Origin: an uncultured Lachnospiraceae bacterium
Lineage (GTDB): Bacteria; Bacillota; Clostridia; Lachnospirales; Lachnospiraceae
DNA: 52,185 bases
Assembly: GCA_946536155.1 (NCBI GenBank)
Contig: CAMNEB010000002.1
Location: forward strand, 1-52,185
Direction of reading: 5' to 3'
Shown: positions 1 to 7,017 of the stretch, piece by piece
Layout: each line of letters begins with the position of its first letter
Position numbering within the stretch: position 1 is the first letter of the stretch
Notes under the pieces: model-generated
What the model was told of the DNA's origin: nothing
What the model saw: only the letters and a program-made list of their open reading frames with translations
Databases searched by the model: none
Translations under genes and position numbers: made by a program

Positions 1-43
1 TTGGCTTCTTCCTCATCTCGCTGTATTTTTCATTCTGCCCCAA
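1..43 (-). CDS. 5' end of an unidentified protein (partial)
   Basis: The reverse strand reads AAGGAG, then 7 bases, then TTG at 43, opening a frame that runs off the left edge. Only 14 codons are visible (MGQNEKYSEMRKKP), which is too few to name a family. An in-frame ATG lies ten codons on, but the ribosome-binding site favours the TTG. A promoter-like pair and an inverted repeat lie upstream at 121-180. The call is tentative because so little is inside the window. Confidence 0.35.
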   Translation of the reverse strand, partial: MGQNEKYSEMRKKP

Positions 44-120
44 AATCGTATCTCCTTACTCATTTATCTCAAAAAAACGACTCCGATCTGTTCCGTCTCA
101 TCCATCAATGATTTCCGTTT

Positions 121-140
121 TATCCGGTATGCTCCGGATA
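121..140. promoter_or_regulatory. Perfect 7-bp inverted repeat near a predicted transcription start
   Basis: TATCCGG and CCGGATA form perfect arms around a 6-base loop. The repeat lies a few bases inside the transcript expected from the minus-strand promoter at 152-180. It could be an operator or a 5' stem-loop. No binding protein can be named from sequence. Confidence 0.35.
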
Positions 141-151
141 AGTATGGCACT

Positions 152-180
152 TATGTACAATATTGATGTAATTATATCAA
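152..180 (-). promoter_or_regulatory. Candidate sigma-A promoter for the left-edge gene
   Basis: On the minus strand TTGATA (175-180) is followed after 17 bases by TACATA (152-157). Spacing is ideal and each box departs from consensus at one or two places. It would give a leader of about 100 bases before the TTG start at 43. Confidence 0.35.
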
Positions 181-186
181 AATTAA

Positions 187-423
187 TCCACACCATATTC
201 AATAAGAAATCAAAAACTCAGGGCATATTTCTTTACTCAGGTGGCATATTACAGTGATGCGAACAGGGCGCGCATCATGGGTGGACATTCCGATATCCGA
301 ACAACCCAGAGATATCTTAACAGGAGTATTACACCTAAAGACTATGAAACCGTTGATAAAGCCTTTAATTACGGCATTTCAACCAATTTCAACCAAGAAT
401 TAAGCAAAGAAAAAACCTCGTAA
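187..423 (+). pseudogene. Tyrosine recombinase (integrase) C-terminal remnant
   Basis: The frame from an upstream stop at 184-186 to the stop at 421-423 carries the C-terminal signature of phage-type tyrosine recombinases. An LR..F..T stretch near 217-237 matches the box around the second catalytic Arg, GGHSDIRTTQRYL carries the late His, and the Tyr nucleophile falls in RYL. The catalytic core N-terminal to this, the core-binding domain and a credible start are absent, so at most about 79 of some 300-400 residues remain. The fragment ends 27 bases from the 3' end of tRNA-Gly, a classic integration target, and its last codons overlap the tRNA terminator. I infer decay of an integrated element once present on the left side. 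A GTG at 241 opens the longest uninterrupted reading frame, but no ribosome-binding site supports expression. Confidence 0.75.
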
Positions 424-442
424 TCCGCTTGATTACGAGGTT
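414..442 (-). terminator. Rho-independent terminator after tRNA-Gly
   Basis: A perfect 12-bp stem (AACCTCGTAATC with GATTACGAGGTT, 5-base loop) is followed on the minus strand by TTTT and more T-rich sequence. It sits 9 bases beyond the tRNA 3' end and overlaps the last codons of the recombinase remnant. Confidence 0.8.
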
Positions 443-450
443 TCTGTGAG

Positions 451-521
451 AGCAGGTGATGGGAATCGGACCCACATATCCAGCTTGGAAGGCTGGTGTT
501 CTACCACTGAACTACACCTGC
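451..521 (-). tRNA. tRNA-Gly (anticodon TCC)
   Basis: The reverse complement folds as a 71-nt cloverleaf. The acceptor stem is GCAGGTG with CACCTGC, the D arm contains AGTTCAGTGGTAGAAC, the anticodon stem CCAGC/GCTGG encloses CTTCCAA giving anticodon TCC, and the T loop is TCCGATT. The discriminator base is T and CCA is not encoded. It has its own promoter (556-584) and terminator (414-442), so it is a monocistronic tRNA gene. Its 3' end faces the recombinase remnant. Confidence 0.95.
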
Positions 522-555
522 ATATTCTGTTCCTGTTTTTTCAACAGCGAAGTTT

Positions 556-584
556 ATATTACACAATATTTCATACGTTGTCAA
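556..584 (-). promoter_or_regulatory. Sigma-A promoter of tRNA-Gly
   Basis: Minus strand: TTGACA (579-584), a 17-base spacer and TAATAT (556-561). The -35 is a perfect consensus. The predicted start falls about 28 bases before the mature tRNA 5' end. Confidence 0.8.
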
Positions 585-616
585 GAAAAAATTTCAAGGT
601 TTTTCAAACGACTTTT

Positions 617-646
617 TTGACTTTTCCCGGAAGCCCTCTGTATACT
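617..646 (+). promoter_or_regulatory. Sigma-A promoter of the amidase gene
   Basis: TTGACT (617-622), an 18-base spacer and TATACT (641-646) lie about 50 bases before the ATG at 699. Both boxes are one base off consensus. It is divergent from the tRNA-Gly promoter. Confidence 0.7.
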
Positions 647-698
647 TTATTCAGTGATAAACAGCCCATCTGTTCCGCACTGTAAAGGACGGCAGCCT

Positions 699-1715
699 AT
701 GAAAAGAATCTTCCGTTTTCAGATACTCATCCTTCTTGCTTTTATTATCTGCGGCATAAAATTTGATACCAAAGCCGCCTCCGCCGCTCTTTTTCCCACG
801 GCAGATCTGTCCCCCGTCTATGATCATGATTACTACATAAACAGATATCCCGATCTTTATGCCGTTTATTCTGCAGATCCGGCAGGTGCATACGATCATT
901 TCCTTAAATGCGGTATGGCCGAAGGAAGACAGGCATCTCCTTCTTTCAACGTATATGCCTATATGAACAGATACCCCGATCTGAGGGAGGCCTTCAAAGA
1001 TGATCTTAAGGCTTACTATTACCACTATGTATCCTTCGGCATATCGGAGGGAAGATCCGCTTCAGGAGACGAGGCGGCTCCTTCGCAGACACCGTCTGAT
1101 GAAGGCGCTGACACACCGAAGGGCCCGCTTTCCGGAATGACCGTAATACTCGATGCCGGGCACGGCGGACGGGATCCCGGATGCATCAGGAACGGAGTGT
1201 ACGAAAAAAACGTAAACCTCTCCATAGTCATGAAGACAGGAGCAATGCTCGAATCATTCGGTGCGGAAGTTCTTTTCACCCGTCCGGGCGATTCCTTCGT
1301 AAGCCTCGAATACAGATATGCCTTTGAAAACCTTCATCCGAATGCGGTCTTTGTGAGCATCCACTGCAATGCACTGCCCGGCAATGCCTCACACAGCGGG
1401 ATGAACGCTTACTGTTTTGCCCCGGGCAATGAAAAAAGCTCCCTCTTCGCAGCATGCGTTTACTCGGGAGCTTTATATACAACAGGTGCAACCGCAAAAG
1501 GCCTGAAGACCGATTCGGATTACAAAGTCGTTCTCTACAGCACGATACCTTCAGTACTGCTTGAAACCGGATATATGTCTTCACCGAAAGAATTCAGACT
1601 TCTTACTTCATCGGGCTATCAGGATCTCATCGCAGCCGGCATCACGACCGGTCTGATAAATTACCGCCTCTGCACATCAGACAGTACAGTATCAGCGGAA
1701 GAGTCAGGACGTTGA
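699..1715 (+). CDS. Secreted N-acetylmuramoyl-L-alanine amidase (Amidase_3)
   Basis: This zinc amidase should cleave the bond between MurNAc and the stem peptide outside the cell. The ATG at 699 is chosen over one at 654 because it follows AAAGGA and begins a signal peptide (basic MKRIFR, hydrophobic core to about residue 19). Residues about 41-121 hold two copies of a roughly 40-residue repeat (Y-NRYPDL ... GxxEGR-AS), probably a surface-binding module. The Amidase_3 domain runs from about 147 to the end. Zinc and catalytic residues are all visible: H155 in DAGHGG, E169 in YEKNVNL, H222 in SIHCNA and E289 in LLETGY. Length is 338 residues. The last 74 bases overlap, on the opposite strand, the end of the next gene. 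Autolysin or peptidoglycan remodelling is the likely role. Confidence 0.9.
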   Translation: MKRIFRFQILILLAFIICGIKFDTKAASAALFPTADLSPVYDHDYYINRYPDLYAVYSADPAGAYDHFLKCGMAEGRQASPSFNVYAYMNRYPDLREAFKDDLKAYYYHYVSFGISEGRSASGDEAAPSQTPSDEGADTPKGPLSGMTVILDAGHGGRDPGCIRNGVYEKNVNLSIVMKTGAMLESFGAEVLFTRPGDSFVSLEYRYAFENLHPNAVFVSIHCNALPGNASHSGMNAYCFAPGNEKSSLFAACVYSGALYTTGATAKGLKTDSDYKVVLYSTIPSVLLETGYMSSPKEFRLLTSSGYQDLIAAGITTGLINYRLCTSDSTVSAEESGR

Positions 1716-3477
1716 AATACATATATCTGAACTGGCACAAAGGTCCCGCGAAGACCGTCACGAGGTAAAACAGCGGTACCGTGCTCATGCTCACCATATC
1801 CCTGTTCCTGCGTGCGATACCGTATATGAAAAGCAGTATCACCGCCCAGAAATAAACCGTGCCTCTGTAGCACCACGCAAGCAGCGGAAGTTTAAATCTG
1901 CCTGTATCGTTATATACGAAATCAAATAATCCGTCCATAAACGGGACCAGATCATGGTTTCTGACATCCGTGTATCCTTCCGGAAGCGGCTTGACGATAT
2001 GAGGCGTTGTCGAGCCCAGAGTAAATGCACGGAACGGATTCCAGTACCCGTATGTCAGCCAGGCGAGCTGATCCAGATAATCTCCCGGATACTTAAGTCC
2101 GTATTTTATGAACAGTCCGATGAACCTTCCGGTCTCCTCTTCAAGAAGCCCTTCGTTCGCTCTTGCTTTCACATCATCGGAAAAACTGATTATATAATGA
2201 TCCATCGCCTGCTGCGGGATGAACTCCTGTATGGCTCCGAGTTCTTCCGGAGACATCTCTTCACCGTGAAGTATCACGACTCTCGTAAGACACATGATGG
2301 GGAGCGGGAAGGTCTCCCTGTAACGGTCAGTGGTCACGGATCCTTCGGCATGCATCAGCACCGCCTCTTCCGCCTTGAACGATCCAAACAAAAGAGCCAC
2401 GATGAGCAGCATCAGAAGCTTTGCAGTCCCTTTCTTTCTTAACAGTGCGATCAGGATCCCGCCCGGCAGGAATGCATAGATCATGTTGTTCCTGAACAGA
2501 CATCCAAGGGATGCTGAGAGGATAAAGATCATGATCTCACAGACAGACTGCCTGTTCTTAAAACCCTTCCCGGCCTTTTCCGTATCAAGGATCTTCATGA
2601 GGCTGACCAGCGCGATCATCGCAAGGGCAACTCCCATGGTCCCTTTCTCCGCTGTAACGGCATAATATGCATTTACGGGATTAAGGATACTTACGAGAAA
2701 AAGTGCAATCCTTATCTTTTTACCGACACCTTTGTCATAAAGATAAAGAGATAATCTTGCTATCGCAAACGCCATAAGTCCCATCTGCAGCAGGGTCATG
2801 AACTGTATCCCGTACGAAGGATCTCCCAGCCTTATTCCCAGCAGATAAAACTTCCTCAGCATCAGTCCGTGGATAACGGTATGGTGGGTCGTCCTCACTC
2901 CGTTTATCTGTGATAAGAGCTCATCCCATGAATCGCCGAAAAAGTTCATGGGCCATACGTAGAGAAATAAAGGCACATAAGAGATCATGACAAGCGCCCA
3001 TATTCCGGCAAGATACAAAAGCCTCCTGCGAAGCCCCGAAGGAGCGTCCCCGTCCGAAAGCATTCCGGAGCATCTGTCCGCCAGCCCTATGATCTCGGAG
3101 GTAAGAGGAATAGTGAAAAAAGAGATGCCAAGACCCGTTATAAGTGCCGCAAGGACCTTGGATGCTGAATCAAACAGCGTTATCGAATAAAGGATATACT
3201 GGCTCCATACGGTACAAAAGCCGAGGAGCATTCCGAAAATAAAAGATGTAACGACTCTTGCCCTGTCGGAAAAGATCTCTTTTCTCAGGAATCTTCCCAG
3301 CAGAATGGCACAGAGTGCAAAAGCCATCAGCGATTCGGGCATAAAAGAAAAGATCCCGGTGCCCGTGTAAATGCCCTCATCACCCGACAGCCCGCAGGTA
3401 TACGCAAGTGCCGTCAGATTCAGATAAGCCATTACAGCGATCAGGATCTTCTTTTTGTTTTCCGTTATTTTCTCCAT
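1642..3477 (-). CDS. Large polytopic membrane protein, DUF6020-like
   Basis: A 611-residue protein with roughly ten to twelve hydrophobic segments and no secretion signal beyond the first helix. After a cytoplasmic loop comes an outside-facing stretch with WPMNFFGDSWDEL and then THHTVIHGLM. An acidic motif after the first large hydrophobic block, followed by a His-rich motif, is the pattern I associate with DUF6020 proteins, which resemble GtrIII/GT-C type glycosyltransferases using polyprenyl-phosphate sugars. That link comes from memory of the family and not from a search. It starts 8 bases after the murG stop on the same strand, so it is the last gene of the gtrA-murG group. A role in decorating a cell-surface polymer is plausible. 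Its C-terminal codons overlap the amidase end tail to tail. Confidence 0.7.
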   Translation of the reverse strand: MEKITENKKKILIAVMAYLNLTALAYTCGLSGDEGIYTGTGIFSFMPESLMAFALCAILLGRFLRKEIFSDRARVVTSFIFGMLLGFCTVWSQYILYSITLFDSASKVLAALITGLGISFFTIPLTSEIIGLADRCSGMLSDGDAPSGLRRRLLYLAGIWALVMISYVPLFLYVWPMNFFGDSWDELLSQINGVRTTHHTVIHGLMLRKFYLLGIRLGDPSYGIQFMTLLQMGLMAFAIARLSLYLYDKGVGKKIRIALFLVSILNPVNAYYAVTAEKGTMGVALAMIALVSLMKILDTEKAGKGFKNRQSVCEIMIFILSASLGCLFRNNMIYAFLPGGILIALLRKKGTAKLLMLLIVALLFGSFKAEEAVLMHAEGSVTTDRYRETFPLPIMCLTRVVILHGEEMSPEELGAIQEFIPQQAMDHYIISFSDDVKARANEGLLEEETGRFIGLFIKYGLKYPGDYLDQLAWLTYGYWNPFRAFTLGSTTPHIVKPLPEGYTDVRNHDLVPFMDGLFDFVYNDTGRFKLPLLAWCYRGTVYFWAVILLFIYGIARRNRDMVSMSTVPLFYLVTVFAGPLCQFRYMYFNVLTLPLILYCLMCRGGNLSDRS

Positions 3478-3485
3478 GTGGATCT

Positions 3486-4553
3486 TTATTCTGCCGCCTT
3501 TATCAAAATATCCGTTATAAGGCCTATGGCGTCGTTCTGCTTGCTCGCGGACATCGCCTTAATGAAGCTTTCACGGTTTGAATACAGGTAGTTGATCTTG
3601 TCTGTCAGATACGAAGTTGACAGATCGTCCTGGTCGATCATTATCGAGAAGCCCTGCTCCTGGAAGGATTCCGCATTCAGTATCTGGTCTCCCCTTCCGC
3701 CGGGAAGAGGTATCAGGATATTGGGTTTTCTCAGAGTGAGAAGTTCAAATATCGAGTTTGCACCCGCACGGGATACCACAATATCCGCCATGGCGAATAT
3801 ATCGGCAAGCCCGTCGGTGACATATTCAAACTGCTTGTATCCTTCCCTGGTAAGAAGGAGGTTATCCATCTTGTCTTTTCCGCACAGATGGACCACATAA
3901 TATTTCTGAAGGAGTCCGGGAAGAGCATCCCTTACGGCCTGGTTCACGGCAGCGGCTCCCTGGCTTCCGCCTATTACCATGAGAACGGGCTTGTCATCCG
4001 CAAATCCGCAGAGTTCCCTGCCCTTTTCGGCACTTCCTGTAAGAAGCTCACTCCTTACGGGAGAACCTGTCAGAACGCCCTTTCCTTCAGGGAGCATATG
4101 CATGGTCTCGGGGAAATCACAGCAGACCGTTTTTGCCATCGGAAAACAGAGCTTGTTGGCAAGTCCGGGTGTGAAGTCCGATTCGTGTACAACACAGGGG
4201 ATCTTGAGTGATGATGCGGCTTTCACGACAGGAACGCTTACAAAACCTCCCTTTGAAAAGACAATATCGGGAGAAATGTCCTTCAAGATCTTTTTCGCCT
4301 CGCGTATTCCCTTTAAAACCCTGAAAGGATCCGAGAAATTTCTGACATCCATGTATCTGCGGAACTTTCCGGTGGATACCCCGTAATAGGGAACACCCAG
4401 TTTTTCGATAAGTCCCTTTTCGATGCCCTCATAGGATCCGATATAGGAGATCTCAAAACCGGCCTCTTTGAGAGACGGCATAAGTGCTATGTTCGGGGTC
4501 ACATGTCCGGCGGTTCCTCCGCCTGTCATAACTATTTTTTTCATTCTGCTCAC
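3486..4553 (-). CDS. murG: UDP-GlcNAc:lipid I N-acetylglucosaminyltransferase MurG
   Basis: MurG adds GlcNAc to lipid I to form lipid II on the inner face of the membrane, the last cytoplasmic step of peptidoglycan synthesis. The 355-residue protein has the N-terminal GGGTAGHVTP loop (11-20), the acceptor-site region HESDFTPGLANKL, a GGSQGA loop and the C-terminal nucleotide-sugar signature SRAGANSIFEL with LIPLP. The length is normal for MurG. The start overlaps the gtrA stop by 4 bases (ATGA), indicating translational coupling. No other division or cell-wall cluster genes adjoin it, so this is murG away from the usual dcw cluster, or a second copy specialised for another polymer. The alternative start MKKIV lies three codons downstream. 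Confidence 0.88.
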   Translation of the reverse strand: MSRMKKIVMTGGGTAGHVTPNIALMPSLKEAGFEISYIGSYEGIEKGLIEKLGVPYYGVSTGKFRRYMDVRNFSDPFRVLKGIREAKKILKDISPDIVFSKGGFVSVPVVKAASSLKIPCVVHESDFTPGLANKLCFPMAKTVCCDFPETMHMLPEGKGVLTGSPVRSELLTGSAEKGRELCGFADDKPVLMVIGGSQGAAAVNQAVRDALPGLLQKYYVVHLCGKDKMDNLLLTREGYKQFEYVTDGLADIFAMADIVVSRAGANSIFELLTLRKPNILIPLPGGRGDQILNAESFQEQGFSIMIDQDDLSTSYLTDKINYLYSNRESFIKAMSASKQNDAIGLITDILIKAAE

Positions 4554-5062
4554 TTCTTTTTCTTAAAAATAAGAACCTTGCTGAATATATAGTTCAAAAC
4601 AGTAACAACGACTGCCGAGATACAGATCTTGGAGATCCAGTAATTCCAGGCAAGGACGTTTACCGTCAGCCACATAATAAATATATCGAGGAACCATGTG
4701 GAGAGTCTCGATGCCGCAAATCCGCCGAACTCTTTGGCGATATTGGGGTTTGTGCTCCTGAAGACCCAGCTTCTGTTGAGCGGATATCCGAAGCATACTC
4801 CCGCAACCCAGCCGAGAGTGTTGATGATCATGTTCTGCACCGATGATGAAGAGTCAAACACAAGTCCCGCAAGAAAGCATGCTCCCCAGGATACTATGGT
4901 AGTGAGCACTCCCACTACCAGATAGACGAGTATCTCCTCATATTTACAGAAGATCTTATGAGCCCAGGGCCACCACCGGAGCCAGTCCCGGAATTTATCC
5001 TCAAGGTTCCTTCTCCTTGTCTGCCCCGATTCATCAGTTATTTTTTCGTTACGACCGTTCAT
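4550..5062 (-). CDS. GtrA-family membrane protein
   Basis: A 170-residue protein with a charged N-terminal tail of about 45 residues and then four hydrophobic helices (the first contains YLVVGVLTTIVSW). The third region has the family's NRSWVF motif after a GYPLN turn. GtrA-like proteins are thought to help flip or present polyprenyl-phosphate sugars for surface polysaccharide glycosylation. The gene overlaps murG by 4 bases and is followed by the DUF6020-like protein, which fits a small envelope glycosylation group. It could be a flippase partner of that protein. Confidence 0.85.
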   Translation of the reverse strand: MNGRNEKITDESGQTRRRNLEDKFRDWLRWWPWAHKIFCKYEEILVYLVVGVLTTIVSWGACFLAGLVFDSSSSVQNMIINTLGWVAGVCFGYPLNRSWVFRSTNPNIAKEFGGFAASRLSTWFLDIFIMWLTVNVLAWNYWISKICISAVVVTVLNYIFSKVLIFKKKK

Positions 5063-5097
5063 TTATATTCCTCACTGCCTGACGGGAAGATCCCGCA

Positions 5098-6060
5098 TCA
5101 CTTATTGACCACATTGACGGGATGACCGTCAAGGAATGCCTTTATATTATCATACACCCCCATGACACATCTCGTTCTTGCCTCAACGGATCCCCATGCA
5201 AGATGAGGTGTGATGATAAGTTTCCCGGAATCCTTGATCCTGCTCAGAGGATTTGTGAGCCTGAGAGGTTCATCTTCCAGAACGTCCAGTCCCGCGCCTG
5301 ATATCTCTCCCGCTTCAAGTGCCTCGTACAGATCCGTATTGTTTACCACTCTGCCCCTTGCCACATTGATCAGGTATGCGGTCTTTTTCATCTTTTTCAG
5401 CGCATCCCTGTCTATATAGTTTAAGGTAATATCGCTCAAAGGACAATGAATGGAAAGAAAATCGCTCCTTTCAAGGAGTTCATCTTTTGAAACTCTTTCA
5501 TATTCGGTAACGGTGCTGCTGCCTGTGACGGATGTGAATATGACATTGCATCCGAATGCCTTAGCGATAGAAGCGACCTTTTTTCCGATATTTCCCATTC
5601 CCACTATTCCCCATGTCTTTCCGGCAAGCTCGCAGAAGGGAATGTCAAAATTTGAAAATCTGTCCTGTGCACTGTACCTTCCGGATTTGACATAATCGTC
5701 ATAATAGGAAAGATTCTGAGAAACCGCCAGGGCAAGTGTAAAGGTATGCTGTGCCACCATATCCGTGGAATATCCGACGACATTGCATACCGGAATGTTC
5801 CTGCTCCTCAGATATTCCAGGTCGCAGTTATCATATCCGGTGGCGAATTCGCACACAAGCTTTACTTTGTCCGACTTTCCGAGTGTGGCCTCGTTGATAC
5901 GGCACTTATTGGCGACAACGATGTCAGCATCGCGTGTCCTTTCGGCAATATCTTCCTCACCTGTCGTATTGGGATATGCCTCCACTTCACCCAGAGTACT
6001 GAGTATGTCGACGCTGATATCCGGTCCTACGCTGTTTCTCTCAAGTATTACTATCTTCAC
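5098..6060 (-). CDS. D-2-hydroxyacid dehydrogenase (NAD-dependent)
   Basis: A cytosolic oxidoreductase that interconverts a 2-oxoacid and a D-2-hydroxyacid. The Rossmann motif GIVGMGNIGKK is mid-protein. The catalytic Arg is in NVARG, the Glu in DVLEDEP and the catalytic His in ITPHLAW. The layout resembles glycerate/hydroxypyruvate reductases more than D-lactate dehydrogenase, but the substrate cannot be told. I prefer the GTG at 6060 because AAGGCGG ends 6 bases before it. An ATG two codons upstream touches that site with no spacing. The protein is about 320 residues, a usual length. It lies 35 bases before gtrA on the same strand. A duplicated leader segment lies upstream (6069-6158). Confidence 0.85.
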   Translation of the reverse strand: MKIVILERNSVGPDISVDILSTLGEVEAYPNTTGEEDIAERTRDADIVVANKCRINEATLGKSDKVKLVCEFATGYDNCDLEYLRSRNIPVCNVVGYSTDMVAQHTFTLALAVSQNLSYYDDYVKSGRYSAQDRFSNFDIPFCELAGKTWGIVGMGNIGKKVASIAKAFGCNVIFTSVTGSSTVTEYERVSKDELLERSDFLSIHCPLSDITLNYIDRDALKKMKKTAYLINVARGRVVNNTDLYEALEAGEISGAGLDVLEDEPLRLTNPLSRIKDSGKLIITPHLAWGSVEARTRCVMGVYDNIKAFLDGHPVNVVNK

Positions 6061-6068
6061 GATCATCC

Positions 6069-6158
6069 GCCTTATATTTACAAAAGGCCGAACGCGATAG
6101 TCTTCGACAAAACGATCTGTCGTACACTACATCAGGCGCCGGCCTTATATTTGTAAAA
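6069..6158. repeat. Duplicated 17-bp leader segment around a small hairpin
   Basis: GCCTTATATTTACAAAA (6069-6085) recurs as GCCTTATATTTGTAAAA (6142-6158) with two mismatches, 73 bases apart. On the minus strand each copy ends in ATAAGGC, and the copy nearer the gene supplies the ribosome-binding site of the dehydrogenase. Between them lies a 5-bp hairpin (CGACA/TGTCG at 6105-6122). Confidence 0.5.
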
Positions 6159-6169
6159 AAACAATCTGA

Positions 6170-6919
6170 TTATTTAACGGTTGCGATGGTGGTATGAACC
6201 TGAGGTCCCTCATACCAGTACATGAAACCGGTGATGTCTACGGTATTTCCTACTTCAAAGCTCTCAACAGTCTTGTAAACATCGCTGTCAGCTCCCCTTA
6301 AATAGGACTCAACAACGAAAGTATAGGTATTTCCGTTTGCATCGTTAAGGTTGAAGTAAAGGTCTGAACCCTGCTCTCCGGATCCGTCCCATCCGTAGGT
6401 GAATGCTGCGCCGTCTCTGTCGGCAACGGTAAGTCCGGTGAAAGTAACATACTGGTTCATGTAAGCTGAAAGAGCATCATTGTCGCCGAGCTTGTCGGTA
6501 ACATCGGTTGCTGTTGCAACATAGGTATCTCCGGACTCGATCTCATACTTAGCGTCTACGATCTCAACTTCTCCTGACCACTCAGCCTTGTATCCGGTAA
6601 CCTTGATCTTGGTTCCGGGAACCATCAGATCGTAATCTTCCTTGCTGCAGGGCATGTTGTAAAGGAAGTATCCGCCCTCTTTGTCCTGGGTATAGAAGGT
6701 TGCGTTTCCTACGCCTTCATTCTCCCACCATCCCTGCTTGTCCTGAACATAGGTCTCGATGGTGACTTCGGTGTCAACATCGGCAGCCGCATAGTCAGCA
6801 TAAGTCATGACACCTTCAGACTTTGCATCCGCAGCGGGTGCCGCATCTGTCTGTCCGCCGCATGCAGAAAGTGAAGCGATGACTGCTGCTGCAGCGAAAA
6901 TTGCTGTAAATTTTTTCAT
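6170..6919 (-). CDS. Secreted lipoprotein of unknown function
   Basis: The start has a strong site (AGGAGG, 5 bases, ATG). A short signal peptide ends in the lipobox LSAC with Cys20 as the likely lipidated residue. After an Ala/Asp-rich linker, the body is two similar beta-rich units, each with phrases such as VTIETYVQDKQ or VTFTGLTV followed by aromatic and Gly-rich turns. This looks like a tandem OB-fold type extracellular domain. The mature protein is acidic and rich in Tyr, Trp and Gly. It has its own promoter (6987-7015), so it is probably expressed separately from the transporter operon upstream. No function is assigned. Confidence 0.75.
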   Translation of the reverse strand: MKKFTAIFAAAAVIASLSACGGQTDAAPAADAKSEGVMTYADYAAADVDTEVTIETYVQDKQGWWENEGVGNATFYTQDKEGGYFLYNMPCSKEDYDLMVPGTKIKVTGYKAEWSGEVEIVDAKYEIESGDTYVATATDVTDKLGDNDALSAYMNQYVTFTGLTVADRDGAAFTYGWDGSGEQGSDLYFNLNDANGNTYTFVVESYLRGADSDVYKTVESFEVGNTVDITGFMYWYEGPQVHTTIATVK

Positions 6920-6965
6920 AATATCCTCCTGATCAGCCCGTATAAATGTTAACTGTCATTTGGCC

Positions 6966-7015
6966 GTCGGGCGCCGACCGCATAGCATTGTAAACCATTT
7001 GCTGTGAATTTACAA
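6966..7015 (-). promoter_or_regulatory. Promoter and 5' hairpin of the lipoprotein gene
   Basis: Minus strand: TTGTAA (7010-7015), a 17-base spacer and TACAAT (6987-6992). The inverted repeat GTCGG-GCG-CCGAC (6966-6978) falls at or just after the expected start, so the mRNA would begin with a stable stem-loop. This is also the only hairpin between the transporter operon and the lipoprotein gene. Confidence 0.6.
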
Positions 7016-7017
7016 CT

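Noticed and set aside
446-685. 79-residue plus-strand frame over tRNA-Gly
   Set aside because: It is antisense to the tRNA and its promoter and has no family features.
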